Part shown: positions 1 through 12,725 of the stretch, piece after piece | How the letters are laid out: each line of letters opens with the position of its first letter | How positions within the stretch are numbered: position 1 is the first letter of the stretch | From: Pseudeuparius sepicola | Lineage: Eukaryota > Arthropoda > Insecta > Coleoptera > Anthribidae | NCBI GenBank assembly: GCA_963920635.1 | Contig: OY987298.1 | Span: 34,689,787-34,753,786, forward strand | Reading direction: 5' to 3' | Length of the DNA stretch: 64,000 nucleotides | The notes under the pieces: model-generated | Database searches by the model: none | The model's input: only the letters and a program-made list of their open reading frames with translations | What the model was told of the DNA's origin: nothing | Program-made: the position numbers and the translations under genes

Positions 1-1585
1 ATTTCACGAATGTGTGGTTGAAAACATTTGCGGGGCAAAAACTACCCCTTCCCACCCCAGAAAGTTTGTTTTTAATTTGATTATCGTTTTTTTAAAAGAC
101 ATTCACTATATCCCTTATTTCACGAATCCGTGGTTGAAAACCTTTACGGGGCAAAAACTACCCCTTCCCACCCCCGGACCGGAAGTTTGTTTTTAATTTG
201 ATTATTGTCGTTTTTTGAAAATGCAATCACTATATTCCTTATTTCACGAATCCGTGTTGAAAACATTTGCGGGGCAAAAACTACCCCTTTCCACCCCGAA
301 TTGATTTTTTTAATTTGATTATTGTCGTTTTTTGAAAGGTATGCTGGGGGTATTATTCGCCCAACAATTTTTTTAACCACGAATTTGTGCATCTGGAATC
401 TTTGCGAACGTCCTTGCTAAAATTGGCGAGGATCCGACAATATAAGTTATCATTTTTGTTCTTAAAGTTGTGCTGGGGGTAGTTTTCGCACAAGAATTTT
501 TTTCTACCGCGAATTCGTGAAACTAGAGTCATTATATAAGGACGTAGTTGCTAAAATCGGCCAGGATCAGACAATGAAGTTATAATTTTCGCTATAGTTT
601 TCGCCCAACAATTTTTTTAAAGTACAAATTTGTGCATCGGGAATCATTAGGAACGTCCTTGCTAAAAACGGTGGGAATCGTACCATGAAATTTTCCTTTT
701 TTTCCTTAAGGGGTAGTGGGGGGTAGTTTTTGCCCAACAAATTTTTTCAACCACGAATTCGCGCATCTAGATTCAACCGCGAATTCGTGAATCTAGAATC
801 ATTTAGAACGTACTTGCTAAAATCGGCCAAGATCCGACAATAATAGAGTTATCATTTTTGTTTTTAAAGGGGTCCTGAGGGTATACTTAGTTTTCGCACA
901 AGAAATTTTTTCAACGGCGAATTCGTGACTCTAGTCATTAAAAACGTACTTGCTAAAATCGGCCAGGATCCGATAATGAAGTTATATTTTTTTAAAAGGG
1001 GTGCTGGGGGTAGTTTCCGACCAACAACTTTTTTAAAGTAGGTACAGATTTGTGCATTATCTGGCATCATTAGGAACGTCCTTGCTAAAAACGGTGGGAA
1101 TCGTACCATGAAAGTTATCTTTTTTCTTTAAGGGGTAGTGGGGGTAGTTTTCGCACAACAAATTTTTTCAACCACGAATTCGCGCATCTGGAATCATTAG
1201 GAACGTTCCTTGCTAAAATTGGCGAGGATCCGACAATGAAGTTATCATTTTTGTTCTTAAAGGGGTGCTGGAGGGTAGTTTTCGCACAAGAAATTTTTTT
1301 CAACCACGATTTAGTGCATCTGGAATCATTACGAACGTCCTTTCTAAAATCGGCGAGGATCCGACAATAAAGTGATCATTTTTTTCCTAAAAGGGCGGTG
1401 CTGGGGATAGTTTTGCCCAACAATTTTTTTAAAGCACGAATTTGAACATCTGGAATCATTAGCTAAAAATCGTACCATGAAAGTTGTCATTTTTTTTTCT
1501 TTAGGGGGTAGTGGAGGTAGTTTTCGCCCAACAATTTTCTTCAACCACGAATTCGTGCATTTGGAATGATTAGGAACGTCCTTGC
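1..1585. repeat. Satellite-like tandem array, about 120-bp units, with an orientation switch
   Basis: Units recur at about 115 to 135 bases. In 1-345 they read as ATTTCACGAATCCGTGGTTG followed by a GGGGCAAAAACTACCCC block (near 1, 117 and 240). From about 345 to 1585 the related sequence is read on the other strand, as GGGGGTAGTTTTCGCCCAAC followed by ACCACGAATTCGTGCATC (near 375, 504, 618, 749, 912, 1035, 1170, 1302, 1431 and 1541). Units are strongly diverged and some carry internal duplications (for example 749-790). Small open frames here are periodic artefacts of the repeat. The left boundary lies outside the window. Confidence 0.85.
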
Positions 1586-2301
1586 GGGGATCATGATATC
1601 AAATGAATATTTCAATTTCAACAAGTATTCAGTTAAGTCCCAAAATTAAATAGTAAAACCGATAAATTTGGCATCATTGACATCCTGTACATATTTTCTA
1701 CATTGTAGAACAAATATTTACCGTATACTAAGTGAATATGTAATTAGTAAATAAAATAGGCAGGAATAAAATATATTATTTGTAACATCTTGGTATATTT
1801 TAATTAGATAATGATTAGCTCTGAAGGACTCTGTATAACTTAGTATACGTCATACGACTTCTGCAAAGACGAAGCAAATAATAAATCCCACTATTATTTC
1901 CTATAGTTCAAGGCCTCTGACCATCTGCCGGGAAATAGATTTTGATGACCGAAAGCGGTCGCCAGCATAGACAGCGTTTATGAAACCTTTATTCCTAAAC
2001 CACCGGCAACACGGTTAGGCTCTTCAGCTGACTGCTGGCGCCTCTAGCGGTGACTTTTAGCGGAGGGCATTTTACGGTTTTAAAAATCGAACGATTCTGC
2101 ATCCGAGCGCTATCTGTTAGGCCAAGGCAAAACCAAGTTTCGGTGTGCTATACATATTTTACGAGCCCGATGCTACTGGCACTTCTTTCCGCGTAGCGTA
2201 TATTTTCTGTGGATGTGGCGTCTGTGGGCCCGAATCGGTTTCGATGAAACCACGTTGTCCTAGCGGGGCTCCTTTTCGGGGTAGGAAATTTAACATGTTG
2301 A
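1586..2301. other. Unassigned stretch with a GC-richer block
   Basis: No coding sequence was recognised. About 1910-2290 is clearly more GC-rich than its surroundings and has no obvious repeat structure. It could be an old mobile-element fragment or host noncoding sequence. Confidence 0.4.
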
Positions 2302-3533
2302 TACACAGATAGAAAGAGATACTTGAATCAAATAAAATTTATTTAACTCAAATAAATTTGATTCGTGTATATGGCGAACCCTAGACTAACTTTGAATAAA
2401 ACATTTGGTTTGTTTCAATTTAAAAGCAACATTTAATTTGAGACAAATAAAACATTATTTTGAAGAAATTAATTTTTATTCCCATGAAAGTACTAACGAT
2501 TTGAATTGAATAAATGATATATTTCGAAGAAACAAATCTACAATGTTAAAAAACATTATTTATTCTATTTAAACGAATAAGAAAGTTGCGTCAAACAACT
2601 GTGATGGGTTGAATTACCCATTAGGGGTATTCACTCAAATAAAATATTATTTATTTAAAGTAAAGCAACCTTTGTCTTTATCATTATTCACAAACTTTAC
2701 TTTTTGTCGATTCGAATAAAAAACAATAAGTTATTCAATTCATAAAGATGTTCTGTTGAATGGAACGGAAATTGGATTAGAAAAACACGATAATTTGTAA
2801 TGCTATAAAAATATTTATTTAAATACAATTAAAAACAATATTTGATATAAGAAAAAACTATACAAAACTCACCAAGGAAAACGCCTCATACAGGTGGCCT
2901 ATTTGATACATTACAAGTAGTTCTTTTAGATTTGTATCCATTATTGTTTATGCGCATCCTAGGTACTTACAAAAGAAGTTGAAAACACACAATTCACACA
3001 ATACACCACACTACACTCGGCTAATCGACGGCTATAAATAATAATAAAACTGCTCGCACAAAACCTCTAGGATACTGCAGACGCGTACTACACGGACACG
3101 GAAAAGCGCTGAACGCCGACACTAGAGTGCGCCCTCGTCCTCCCATATTTTCTCTTTCTTTCTATCTTTCATTCTCTGGAGTGAGACAGCAATAAAAATG
3201 ATAGGTAGTATTATTTAACTCAAATAAGGTCACATTTAAACCAAATAACAATGTGGTTGAGCCAAACTACGAAAGCTAATACTATAAATAAAATTTATTC
3301 TTGTTTGCACCAAGTAGTACATTATTTCAGGAAAATAATAAATGCTTCCACTAAACAATAATGTGTCAAAAGAATCAAATACTTCACCCAAAAAGCACTT
3401 ATTTTTTAATTGAAAAAAATAAATCTTCATTTAAATAATATACTTTCTACCGAAATAAATATTATTTCCGACAAATAATTCGTGATCAAACAACAAATAT
3501 TATTCTATGAAGAATTTTATTTCTATCTGTGTA
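2302..3533. mobile_element. AT-rich non-autonomous element with short TIRs
   Basis: The ends are inverted copies of TACACAGATAGAAA: left at 2302-2315, right ending at 3533 as TTTCTATCTGTGTA. The body is very AT-rich, with repeated runs of the type CAAATAAAATTTATT near both ends in opposite orientation, and a short GC-richer core at about 3000-3170. There is no transposase frame. The short TIRs and size fit a MITE-like element. No clear target duplication was found. Confidence 0.55.
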
Positions 3534-3635
3534 CAAAACTGAACCCGACTACCATCATTCCAACTGGACGTGTTGAAATTATGGCATCATAATTTATTTC
3601 CATTACACTAACTAGCTTTGAAAGTAATTTAGCGA

Positions 3636-4175
3636 AGGAGAATGTGCCCAAGTGGAATTTCCAGTTCAAAAGGGTTTCACTCCGACTGCGGAAAAACAGG
3701 TACGCCGATATCGACAAGCCCTCGATCTAAAGGACCTTTCTAAAAGTATAGACGGTCATACTCTTTTTAAATTGTGTTTAGTTTTAGGTTATTTAAAAAA
3801 TAAACTTCACACCTTTCCTCTTGGCTGTTTCTGATATGGTTTATAATAACGGTCTTGCTTCTTGACTGCCATCGAATGCTTGAAACATTTTTTTGTAGGA
3901 TTAACTAGCTATTTTAAAATGGGACACCAACTAAATTTGCCAAATATCTCCGATCCTATACTATACCTACAGTCTCACTTATTATAAGTTATATCTATAT
4001 ATTATTGTTCCTTATTTATTTCGGCAATATGTGCCTACACAGCAATGGAAGGAATCTAGCAGCTAGCAGCGAACGAGAATGTGCCCAAGTGGAATTTCTC
4101 GTTGAAAAGGATTGCAGTCCGAAAAGAGAGGTTCGACAAGCTCTCGATCTTGAGGGCCCTTTCGAAGTATAGAGA
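3636..4175. repeat. Pair of diverged direct repeats
   Basis: About 100 bases at 3638-3740 are repeated at 4073-4175, both containing GAGAATGTGCCCAAGTGGAA and then a shared GACAAGC(T/C)CTCGATCT block. Identity is roughly 80 percent by eye. No protein was recognised. This may be one older repeat duplicated locally. Confidence 0.6.
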
Positions 4176-5004
4176 AACTGTAAATCAAAGAAGAGGCCCT
4201 AAAATAAAGAAAACGGATTTGTTGTCGCTTTATTTTCGAGGTGAGAAATTCGGACATGGATTTTCATTCATTCCTCGCATATTGACCATAGAATTCCGTC
4301 GAGCACAAAAACAATGGAAAATAAATTATCGATAAAAATACTTGGGATACGAAACAGAACGAAGCTCTCGTGGCCATTTTGAAATTACACTACTTCAACG
4401 AAAAACTATTCCGTAATCAATGTAAAAGTAATTATTTAAAGGAGTGCATTTTTCGGAAAACAATATTAGGCGAGTCGAGTGTGCCATGGAATCATCTCAA
4501 AACAGTTAAATGGTTAACAGGGCCACTCAAAGTGTTGGTGTGCAAAGATCCAGTACAAAATATACAGAGTGTTTTTCTCTGTGTCCTCTCAAGTACTTAG
4601 GTACTTAGGTGTATCAAAACCCCTCATTATAAACGAAATAAGTTTAAAAATAACAGAAGCCTGTCAGTCAGTAAGTTCAGATAAGTTAAGGTGGCTGGCG
4701 TGCCACAACAGAAAACGCACAGAAGTTGTATCATCTTATTAGACAGTGACTTTATTGAGAAAGGCCCAATAATTTAAATGACCTTTCATCGTTGGTTGAC
4801 ACTTTGTAAAAAAAAATACTTTTGGATTCCAGAGCACTCTTGACAAGAATAAAATTTCATAAATATTCAGCATTTTGAGATAAACCAGAGAGAAATGCTC
4901 TCTATATTTTTTATGGCATCATTGCACAACCATACTTTGAGTGGTCCTGCTAACCATTCGACTGTTTTGAGGGGAACTTTAAAGTGTTTTTCACTAGTGG
5001 CCGA

Positions 5005-5032
5005 CACGTTATAGGAACCTTTCTATAACGTG
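5005..5032. repeat. Hairpin with a GAACCTTTC loop region
   Basis: CACGTTATAG at 5005-5014 pairs with CTATAACGTG at 5023-5032 around a short loop. The loop region matches that of the hairpin at 5909-5939. Confidence 0.8.
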
Positions 5033-5908
5033 GCTGCCACCAGAATGGGGAACAATTTTTGGGTGGCTGCCACGTTGCCACCACGTTTTTGCAACTTTTA
5101 TACCGTTACGTTCCAGCCACGTGGCACCTACGTGAAACTTGGCTACTTGCCTCTTTCTTTTCCATGTCACTCAGTCTCTCTAATAGTTCAACTTATTTAG
5201 GTACATACATTATTATATCCTGCTGCCTTTCTCAAACCAACTCGAAATTACTGAGATTGACGGTTTCAATCGAAAATATAACTAATATGAGTATTTATTT
5301 TATTTTAATGTAATTAGGAGATAGGGATAAAAACAAAACGATTTCAAGTTTACTGTCAAACATAGACGTTATAGCTTGAAATGTGAGCACGCCCTCCCGC
5401 AATATTCAATATTTTCAAAAAATAAAATAAAAAGCGAGGAGCCCACTTTTTTAAACATATCTACCTACATACCGCACACATTTTTTTATTATTCCTGGTT
5501 ACGTAAAACCAATAATTACTTACTAATATATTATATTTTAATGATGAATTGACGAGAAATTAATTTTTATTCAGTAGCCCGTTAATTTTGTCATAATGGC
5601 GGCATAAATCTCATTCTTGTTTAAAATATAACTTTAAAGTGATTTCCGCACATACATTTGCGTATTTGAGGTGTTTGTTACTTGGCCTTAGTGGCCGTAT
5701 AGTGGAAACTGCGTTATTCCACTTCATAGTTACTTTTACCATTTGAAAGTGGCGGCCATGTCACAGACACTACTGCAGACACCATCACCTCTACACGCGC
5801 GAGTGTCAATTTCCATAACCTCAAAATTTAGAGTACAAAGCATTCGCAACGACTATTAAAATACAAATTCTTTATTTCGTGTTAAGATACTTACATTAAG
5901 CATAATAG

Positions 5909-5939
5909 CAGTGACTATAGAACCTTTCTATAGTCACTG
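5909..5939. repeat. Perfect 14-bp-arm hairpin
   Basis: CAGTGACTATAGAA and its exact reverse complement TTCTATAGTCACTG face each other across three bases. A related palindrome, ATAGTGACGGTCACTAT, lies at 6450-6466 in the same insertion. Confidence 0.85.
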
Positions 5940-7141
5940 ATAATAGGACAAACAGGCACTTACATAGTATCTACATATTTTACATTTAGTTAAAATCTCT
6001 AAATAAATTTACAATAATAAATCCACAATAACAAACACTTATTTAGGCGAAGGTTTTATTCTAGAATTCGTCCACCGAGTAAAAAGCATTGAGTAACAAA
6101 AATTACCTACTTAATAGTTTTTAAATGTTGGATGTGGCAGCTCAGAGTAGGTACTGTGGTAGCTTGTTGAAGATTCTCATCCCTAAGAAGCTTACACCGC
6201 TGTTACACCTCTTCAAGCGGCAATATTCTGGAAGCAGGTCCTGCTTTCCGAGAGTGTAATATGCACATCATCACGTAGTTCGTATTGACTACTCGACTTA
6301 AACACTATACTCGTATTTAAATCACACACATCGAATAATTAATTCAAAGAATGAACACTAAATCTCACTGCACTACAATCACCACATTAACACCGCGTTA
6401 GCAGAAATATGCACGCGCATACAGCAAAACAGCAAGGAAGCCTCACTTGATAGTGACGGTCACTATAGAGTGAATTTTGATGGTAATGATAACTTTGTGG
6501 TGGCTTTGATGTCATATGCGAACGTGAAAATCTCTTCTAAAAGTGGCAAAACTTGGCGATTACCACTAGTTATCACCAACAAGTTTCGCCACTTTCAAGG
6601 TTTAGTACAGGTGACCAAAACTTGGCCGCAACTATCACGCGCACGCTAAAGTTGTCGCCACTTCTAAGATATATTTTAGTGATACAGGTTGGTCGCCGCC
6701 ACTTCCATTTTCCACTTTGAAAGTACAAGAACTTTAATCACGACGTTCCAAACACCTTAAGCACCTCTAAAAAGTTATGAAACTATATATAGTGACTACT
6801 AGCGGTGAAATTGACGTGATTACCACTATTTTCGTAGAAAATAAAGTAAATCGTACTGCAAAATTGTAGATTTAGTGGTGATTACGTAATGGCCACTCGG
6901 TAGAAGTGGCGATATAAGTTTTCATCACTACGATGCTACTTGGTACTTGACTTTCCATATTTTTTGTTCAAATTTTGTATATGGAGGTTTTGGAGTGTTA
7001 AATGGTTTTGGATTTGCATTTTGAAAATGCGTAGGAAGGTCAAAAGAAGGCTTTTCCTACAAAAAAATTCAGTAGATTATATTGAAAATTAAAGATTTTA
7101 TGGATTTGTATAGATTTAAAAGTAGACAGACACTCTGTGTA

Positions 7142-8506
7142 TAAACTAAATCAAAGTTGATTCTATGGCCACAAAATAAAACAAGTCGAATTTTCTGTAA
7201 TTTTCACCCATCTGGCTAGAGTGGCTATATTACTATTGAAATATAAGAATCTGTAGTTCAACCTCTGTTAAAACGTCGACTGAAATATTGTTCAGTCCAC
7301 AGTTTAAACGAATACCTTAATTGTTATACAGGGCCTCTCCTTCTGAGGATAGGTGACAGGTAAAATTACAGTCAGCATGTTTCAGATATTGATATATTAT
7401 TATTAGTGTACACTTGTTAGTAAGATTATGTACCAGTACCTACCATTAATTTTCTCATTTAGCTAGCAGAACTGAATATTCTTAATAAAAAAATTGACTT
7501 CTCTATGACTACAATACTAATTAAATAATAATGTATGCTTACACTCAAATTTTTTCGAAAATTTTTCATCTATGAAGAAATTTATATAAATGGAATAATT
7601 TCAAATTAAATTCAATTTGCGTTTTTTTTTTAATAAATATTACGATCATTAGAAAAGTTCTTGAAACAATTGAATATGATATGAAACATTGTGTAGTCTC
7701 GCTTCGAATGAAGCTAATTCTAAAAAAAAATCCTATAGGAAAATTTTGTTTCACAAAACACTTTTAGCGTTAAAAATGACCTAAATTTTGATAACAAAAT
7801 GAAACCATCGAACCGTTTTTAAATTTGATTAAAGCTATACGTGCATAAGCACGGTTCATTATGAGAACAGATGTGTCCACGTGTTGGCTATTTTTAATTT
7901 AAAACTCTATCCCTCACTGACATCCATCAGAAAAGAGAGAATGTCGTCTGCATGCCAAGTGAAATTGGGTTTGTCATCATTTCGGTAATTGTTTCACATG
8001 CTACATAAATTGACTCAAAAATAGAATATCACATCAGACGTCATATAAACAATATACAGTGTCGGCAGAAAGTAAGCACCATATGAGATTATTTTAGGTA
8101 TATTACATTTAGGTATCAGAAAATTGTATTCTTGATAAATGTTTGTGCAAACTCAAAACGCAGTTTTCGATATTTTAATATCTTATTTCGTACACCCACC
8201 CTTGGCGGTACCTGGAACCAATGACGAGGACGTAGTGGGTCACCTGGTTCCAGGTGTGCGTGGGTGTAAGTGTATATTATGCACGTGAGTGTAAATGTAT
8301 GCCATTAAGTGCGGGTGTTAAGTGTATATGTACGTGAGAGTGTACATGTATTATGCTTGTATAATTGTTTGCTCTACATTAATCGATATACCTAATTCTG
8401 AGAAGGAACATCTGAGACAATTATTTAAACATCATTCAAAGCTAAGAGCCTGGTTGAATTATAACGTATATCAGTTTGAGTGCTATAGCTAGCATAGCCA
8501 CGATAC
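7142..8506. other. Unassigned AT-rich stretch with one element-end motif and one hairpin
   Basis: No gene was recognised. Near 8057, TATACAGTGTCGGCAGAAAG resembles the TA + CAGTGACCGGCAGAAAGT end of the MITE at 29329, but no partner end was found. 8191-8220 and 8245-8268 form an imperfect inverted repeat (TACACCCACC.. with ..TGGGTGTA). Confidence 0.5.
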
Positions 8507-8644
8507 CTATAATAATGATGCTATAATATGTGCACATGTCCCAAGTGTTCTAACATTTGATTTGCAATTACGATAATACCCGACGATCAGATCTTCTTGA
8601 TATTCTCCACCAACAGGCATGTACTGTTCATTATATAGTGAAGT
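8507..8644 (-). pseudogene. C-terminal fossil of a SWIM-zinc-finger transposase (DDE_Tnp_4-like), part 1
   Basis: The minus-strand translation contains CKSNVRTLGTCAHI, a C..(n)C.H signature. Many insect transposase-like proteins end with a CxC..G.RT.G.CAH zinc finger followed by a W-Y-L-G-Y-A-R type tail, and degraded traces of that tail follow here. One normal zinc-binding Cys is changed (R-N-C instead of C-T-C). The upstream part of the gene lies beyond the P-like insertion, at 13524-13565. With one target copy removed, the frame W-L-T-S-L-Y-N-E-Q-Y reads straight across the insertion. The family assignment is from recognition of the motif and is moderately sure; the gene is dead. Confidence 0.6.
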
Positions 8645-8676
8645 CCCAGAAAAGGACGAATCAGAAGTGGCACTTG
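8645..8676 (+). repeat. Left TIR of the P-like element
   Basis: 32 bases starting CCCAGAAAAGGACGAATCAG, identical in inverted orientation to 13492-13523. It lies on the 3' side of the transposase gene. Confidence 0.95.
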
Positions 8677-9426
8677 CTTTCGGCGCCTTTGATGTCGCGG
8701 TTCCAATTTCCCCTCTCGCGCATAGGAAATGAACTCTCCGCCGTTGACATCTGCGCATTGGCCACGCCCACCGTATTTTGTACAGAGTAGAACTTGCCCA
8801 TTGCGTTGGCACGATCAGGTCCGGGCTATAGAAAATTTTGTGTTTTATATAGCAAAATTAATTTTTAGAATAGTAAAGTTTTTTTCCGGGATTAGATCTA
8901 GTTCAATTTGAATCTCCAGAAGTGATTTTAAGTAGGTATTTTACTGACGAAAAAAAATAAATATTAATATTTTACTAAAGAGAAAAATACATTTTTTTTT
9001 GTACATGGAAATTTCACAATATTTCCTCTTTATTATTTTATACTTACCTATATTAATTAGAAACAACTATGATTTAGGTTCAAGTGAACTATTCTACTTG
9101 GGTGGTTGAAATATTACAATATTTCAATCGACTTGCGTCCAAACTCATAGCTTGGCAATTAATTTTTTTTTTTTTATATAGATCCATAACAATTATTATT
9201 TGCAAAATTGGTTGACCTTCGTATCACTGGTAGTAAAAAAAGGTTATTTATCAAAAATGTTTATTACTAAAATCTAGAAAAAAAATTCAAAAACAATAGC
9301 ACATATAAAATATAATACCTATAAATACAAAAGATATTATAAACTACTTACGTACATATTATGCACATGCACACTATACATTATCAACTTAGCCTAATTT
9401 TTAAAAATAATGACCCCTGGCAGCAC

Positions 9427-12400
9427 TTATAAATGTAAATTTCGAAGTTTATAATTTTTATTAGTTTTATTAGAAACGATATCACGATTTAAAAATTTTA
9501 AAGAATAGATTCCAAATCTTACATAAAGGGATAATAAATAGGCATGATTAAAACGAGGGCATGGATGTTGATATGAAATGTTTTGCAGCTTATTTTTTAA
9601 TTTCACACAAACATTTTCTTCTAAAGCAAACTTTGGAAAGAGGGTACAAAAATTAACTTCGAGAGTTTTAATATAATTTAGGAAATTATCAGGAGGTGAA
9701 AATAAATGTCCAAAGGTTTCGTTACCACTTGATTTGTATGCTTTAAAATAAGTAAACAAATCAGTATCCCCTAATGTATGACGTTTACAATATTTAATAC
9801 AAACCTCACATGAATGTTGTTCCAAGCACTTTCTTAATAAATATCCACAAACATATGATATACTATTTGATTCATGTAGTTCGAAATCAATATAATCTGG
9901 TGCCACCAAACTTAAATCAGAAAAAAATAGATCTTGCATTTCCCACAACAACTTTGTTGTAAATTTGTGTATGTTCGGTGGTTACGTATGACAATAATGA
10001 ATCAAAATCCTCAATACAATTAGCCCCATCCGCGTGTTGGAAATAATTTAAACAAAATGATTTTTTGAAAGCCCTTTCGCATTGGATGGGGGTTGGATTC
10101 AAGCAATTTCCCCCTTGCTGCCTAATAGTGCCGAAAAATTTTTCGAGACAATCTTGATTTAAGCGTCGAGTGTATAAGGAACTAAACTCTAAACAATGAA
10201 ATTTTTCCCAAAGACCTAAAAATGAATTTATTGTGATTTGCCACCCTTTCAAAAATTTAACTTTATTGGTTACCTCTATATTTTGTTTTAAAATCTTAAT
10301 ATTCTCAAAATATGTAAACATTTCCTTTAAAAAATCGACTTGGTAATCTGCTCCTTTGAGCAGAAAAGTCTATTGTATTTCTTACCGCCTGATATTTTTG
10401 AGGAATTTAAGATATCAAATAACTTATCAATTTCTTTTACAAATGACACTGTAGCGTTTGCCGAAGGGGGGAATTGTCCGAATTCAATAAAGGAATTAAG
10501 TGCCGCAGCTACCATTGCGCTGAAAACTTGGACGGCTAAACTAACCTTCAGTTTTTTAAAAGGATTCGAATTAATGTGTTCATCTGTAAATTTTGGACAC
10601 AGCCGAAGAGCCAAAGGCTTATGTTTTTGTTTATTATAAATTTGGTCAATACCTATACGTTTTATTTGTACATCCTTCAGAGGTTTCGAATGTGTAATTG
10701 AAAAAATTATTTCGTGTTGATTTTAAGAGATGCGGCACATCAAAAATATAAAATATTTTTTCGCTATCGACATAAAAATGTGAAGAGTTTGGAGAGATAC
10801 CAACTGATTTTGAAAATTGTACAAAATTTGATCCTTGATCAGACACTAACGCACTTACTAGTAATCCTACAGATTTAAGTTTCCTTATTGCTTCAAAAAT
10901 AATAAATTTTAATTCCTCCCCTGAACAAGTATCAATAAAGAAATAAGCAACTGGTTGCTTCCACTTAGCAAATCTTGCTCTAGCCATAATAGCTAAAACA
11001 TATTTAGCAGGAGCATATCTTTTTTCCTTCAATGTATTATGAAAGCCAACAATGGTATTGGAAGATCTATTGTAAAATAAAAACATTTTTAATGACATTT
11101 CGTCAATACAAAGAATGCACTGTTTTGAAGAACCCTCTAAATTTGTAGCTTTTGATTTAATAACCTCAAAAATGAAACTGTTAAGACCTGCAGTTATATG
11201 CCATTTGCTAGTTATTCTTTGAAGAGTGCTTTTAGATGGCAAATAAAGTGGTTTCATTAAAAATCTATAAGCATTTGGGCTTAGAAAATAAATTGTTAAG
11301 GAAAATTGTTTCATATCTGAAGAGTAACGATATCCCTGTGGATCTTTTTTGGGATTTTCTAAATAATGCCTTACAAATAGTAGCATTGAAGCAGACAGTT
11401 TTTTCTCACAAATGGCAAGAAATTGTTCGTCATTTATTTCAGTGTCGGCACTGTCGACAGCTTGCTCCAACTTCGGATGCAACTTTCTTTGGAGTTTTTT
11501 TTATTTGTAACTTTAATGAATGCTTTCTCGGACTATGTGCACTCAAACTAAGAGAAGTTTGTTGACTAGCATCTAAAAATAGAATTATTCAATAACAAAA
11601 TAAGTAATACAAAAAATTACAATATATGTACACACACCCAAACTTATAATATGGAATCACTTAATATTTATTACAATTTATATTGTCGGGTTTTTCACAT
11701 TTAACTGTTTTTGTTAGTAAACACTTTTGACTTTCCATGACATAATTTGTTTGACAAAAAAAATTATCGCAAATAATGCGTGATGTCATATAAGTTTGGG
11801 TGTGTATACTATAATAACAGTTTGTGAATATATATCATTACCTTTTGATGCAACTGAAAATTCGGTAATGCTGTGGAGATCGCCTATAGGTGACTGTGAC
11901 AGATGGGGTGTACTTGGTTGATCCAAAGGTTGAGCGATCGAGACTGGTTGATCAAGTTCTCGTTGAGGTTCTAACAAAGTCAAATTGCTGCATACAGACA
12001 CAGAAGGACTCTGTGAAGAAGCCTCATCGATATAACCTAGTAAAAAAAATTAAATGCTGCAAAATTACAAGTATCAGCAAAAAATACATATTATTATCTA
12101 ATAATGAAGGGGTAATTATGGGGTCAAAATGTCAAGAAAATCGGGCCGTGCATACACTAATTTCCATAAATACCAATGAAGGTACTTACATGATGAGAAC
12201 ACAGTTGGTATTGCTGTTTTCTTTAGCCCAGACTTCGACTGGTTTGCAAACATACTATTTTCAAAGTGCATTGAACAAACTTTATGATTAATAAAAAGCT
12301 GTGTGGGTGTTTTTTCTAACAAATCCTGCCTTCCACACTTTCTCGTCCATGCATAACACCTTGAAAAAAAATTAAAAACCATAGTTAGGTAGGTAATATC

Positions 12401-12725
12401 AGTAGGAAACCATTTGTGGGTTTTCTGGGGTAGGTAATACTCCAGTAAAAGGGGTAGTACCTACGTAGGACATAAAATTTATAATACCTAAGGATATAAT
12501 AATGTGGTAACAAGGTAGGGACAAACTACACATAGGTACCTACCTGTTTTCATCAGCAGGTATTTTGAAAAAACTTATCCCAACATTCCTCGTGTTGTTA
12601 GAACATCCACGAACACAGCAATAATTGCGGGGCCATTTCGTCACAAAACCTAAGCACAAAGTGGGTTTTCTGGGGCACAATGCACTAGTGTAAATACAGC
12701 AACGAAGTATTCGAAGTAACAACAC
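9427..12725 (-). pseudogene. P-element-like transposase with THAP domain, frame-broken
   Basis: The four exons read on the minus strand are about 12544-12636 (upstream limit uncertain), 12190-12359, 11842-12036 and 9427-11572. The three introns have good GT..AG borders and consistent phase. Exons 1 and 2 give a THAP zinc finger: C-C-V-R-G-C, then A-W, then C-S-M-H-F, and the closing T-A-I-P-T-V-F. Exon 4 carries the RNase H-like core (C-I-D-E-M-S-L-K, then V-S-D-Q-G-S-N-F), the GTP-binding-region motif D-V-P-H-L-L-K-S-T-R-N-N, and the C-terminal F-F-G-T-I-R-Q-Q-G-G-N block, as in P elements and THAP9. The ATG at 12634-12636 is one base out of frame with the THAP domain. Further shifts occur in an A8 run near 11500, a T6 run near 10708, near 10325 and near 9950. 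Most are at homopolymers, so sequencing error cannot be excluded. Confidence 0.88.

Larger units (their letters stand above)
4996..6952. mobile_element. Insertion of unknown type within the foldback element
   Basis: This fills the gap in the foldback copy. It is rich in GTGGC/GCCAC words near both ends and contains several exact hairpins built on TATAGTGAC or TATAACGTG. No transposase frame and no clear target duplication were seen, so the borders are approximate. It is probably a non-autonomous DNA element. Confidence 0.45.
4440..7141. mobile_element. Foldback element, interrupted copy (same family as 54897-56151 and 62371-63503)
   Basis: 4470-4890 matches the interior of the copy at 62371-63503 (the blocks around GTGTGCCATGGAATC, CAGAAGCCTG.CAGTCAGTAAG and GTGGCTGGCGTGCCACAACAG). 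4885-4985 is the inverted partner. The outer right end resumes at about 6953-7141, ending in a degraded form of the ACACCCTGTA end. About 1.95 kb of unrelated sequence separates the two parts, so this copy was interrupted by a later insertion and its left tip is lost. Confidence 0.7.

Noticed and set aside
8557..8911. Plus-strand open frames across the P-like left end
   Set aside because: They cross the element border and TIR, so they cannot be one natural gene. The minus-strand fossil explains the left part.
10340..10639. Plus-strand open frame of 99 codons
   Set aside because: It is antisense to the conserved P-like transposase region on the minus strand.
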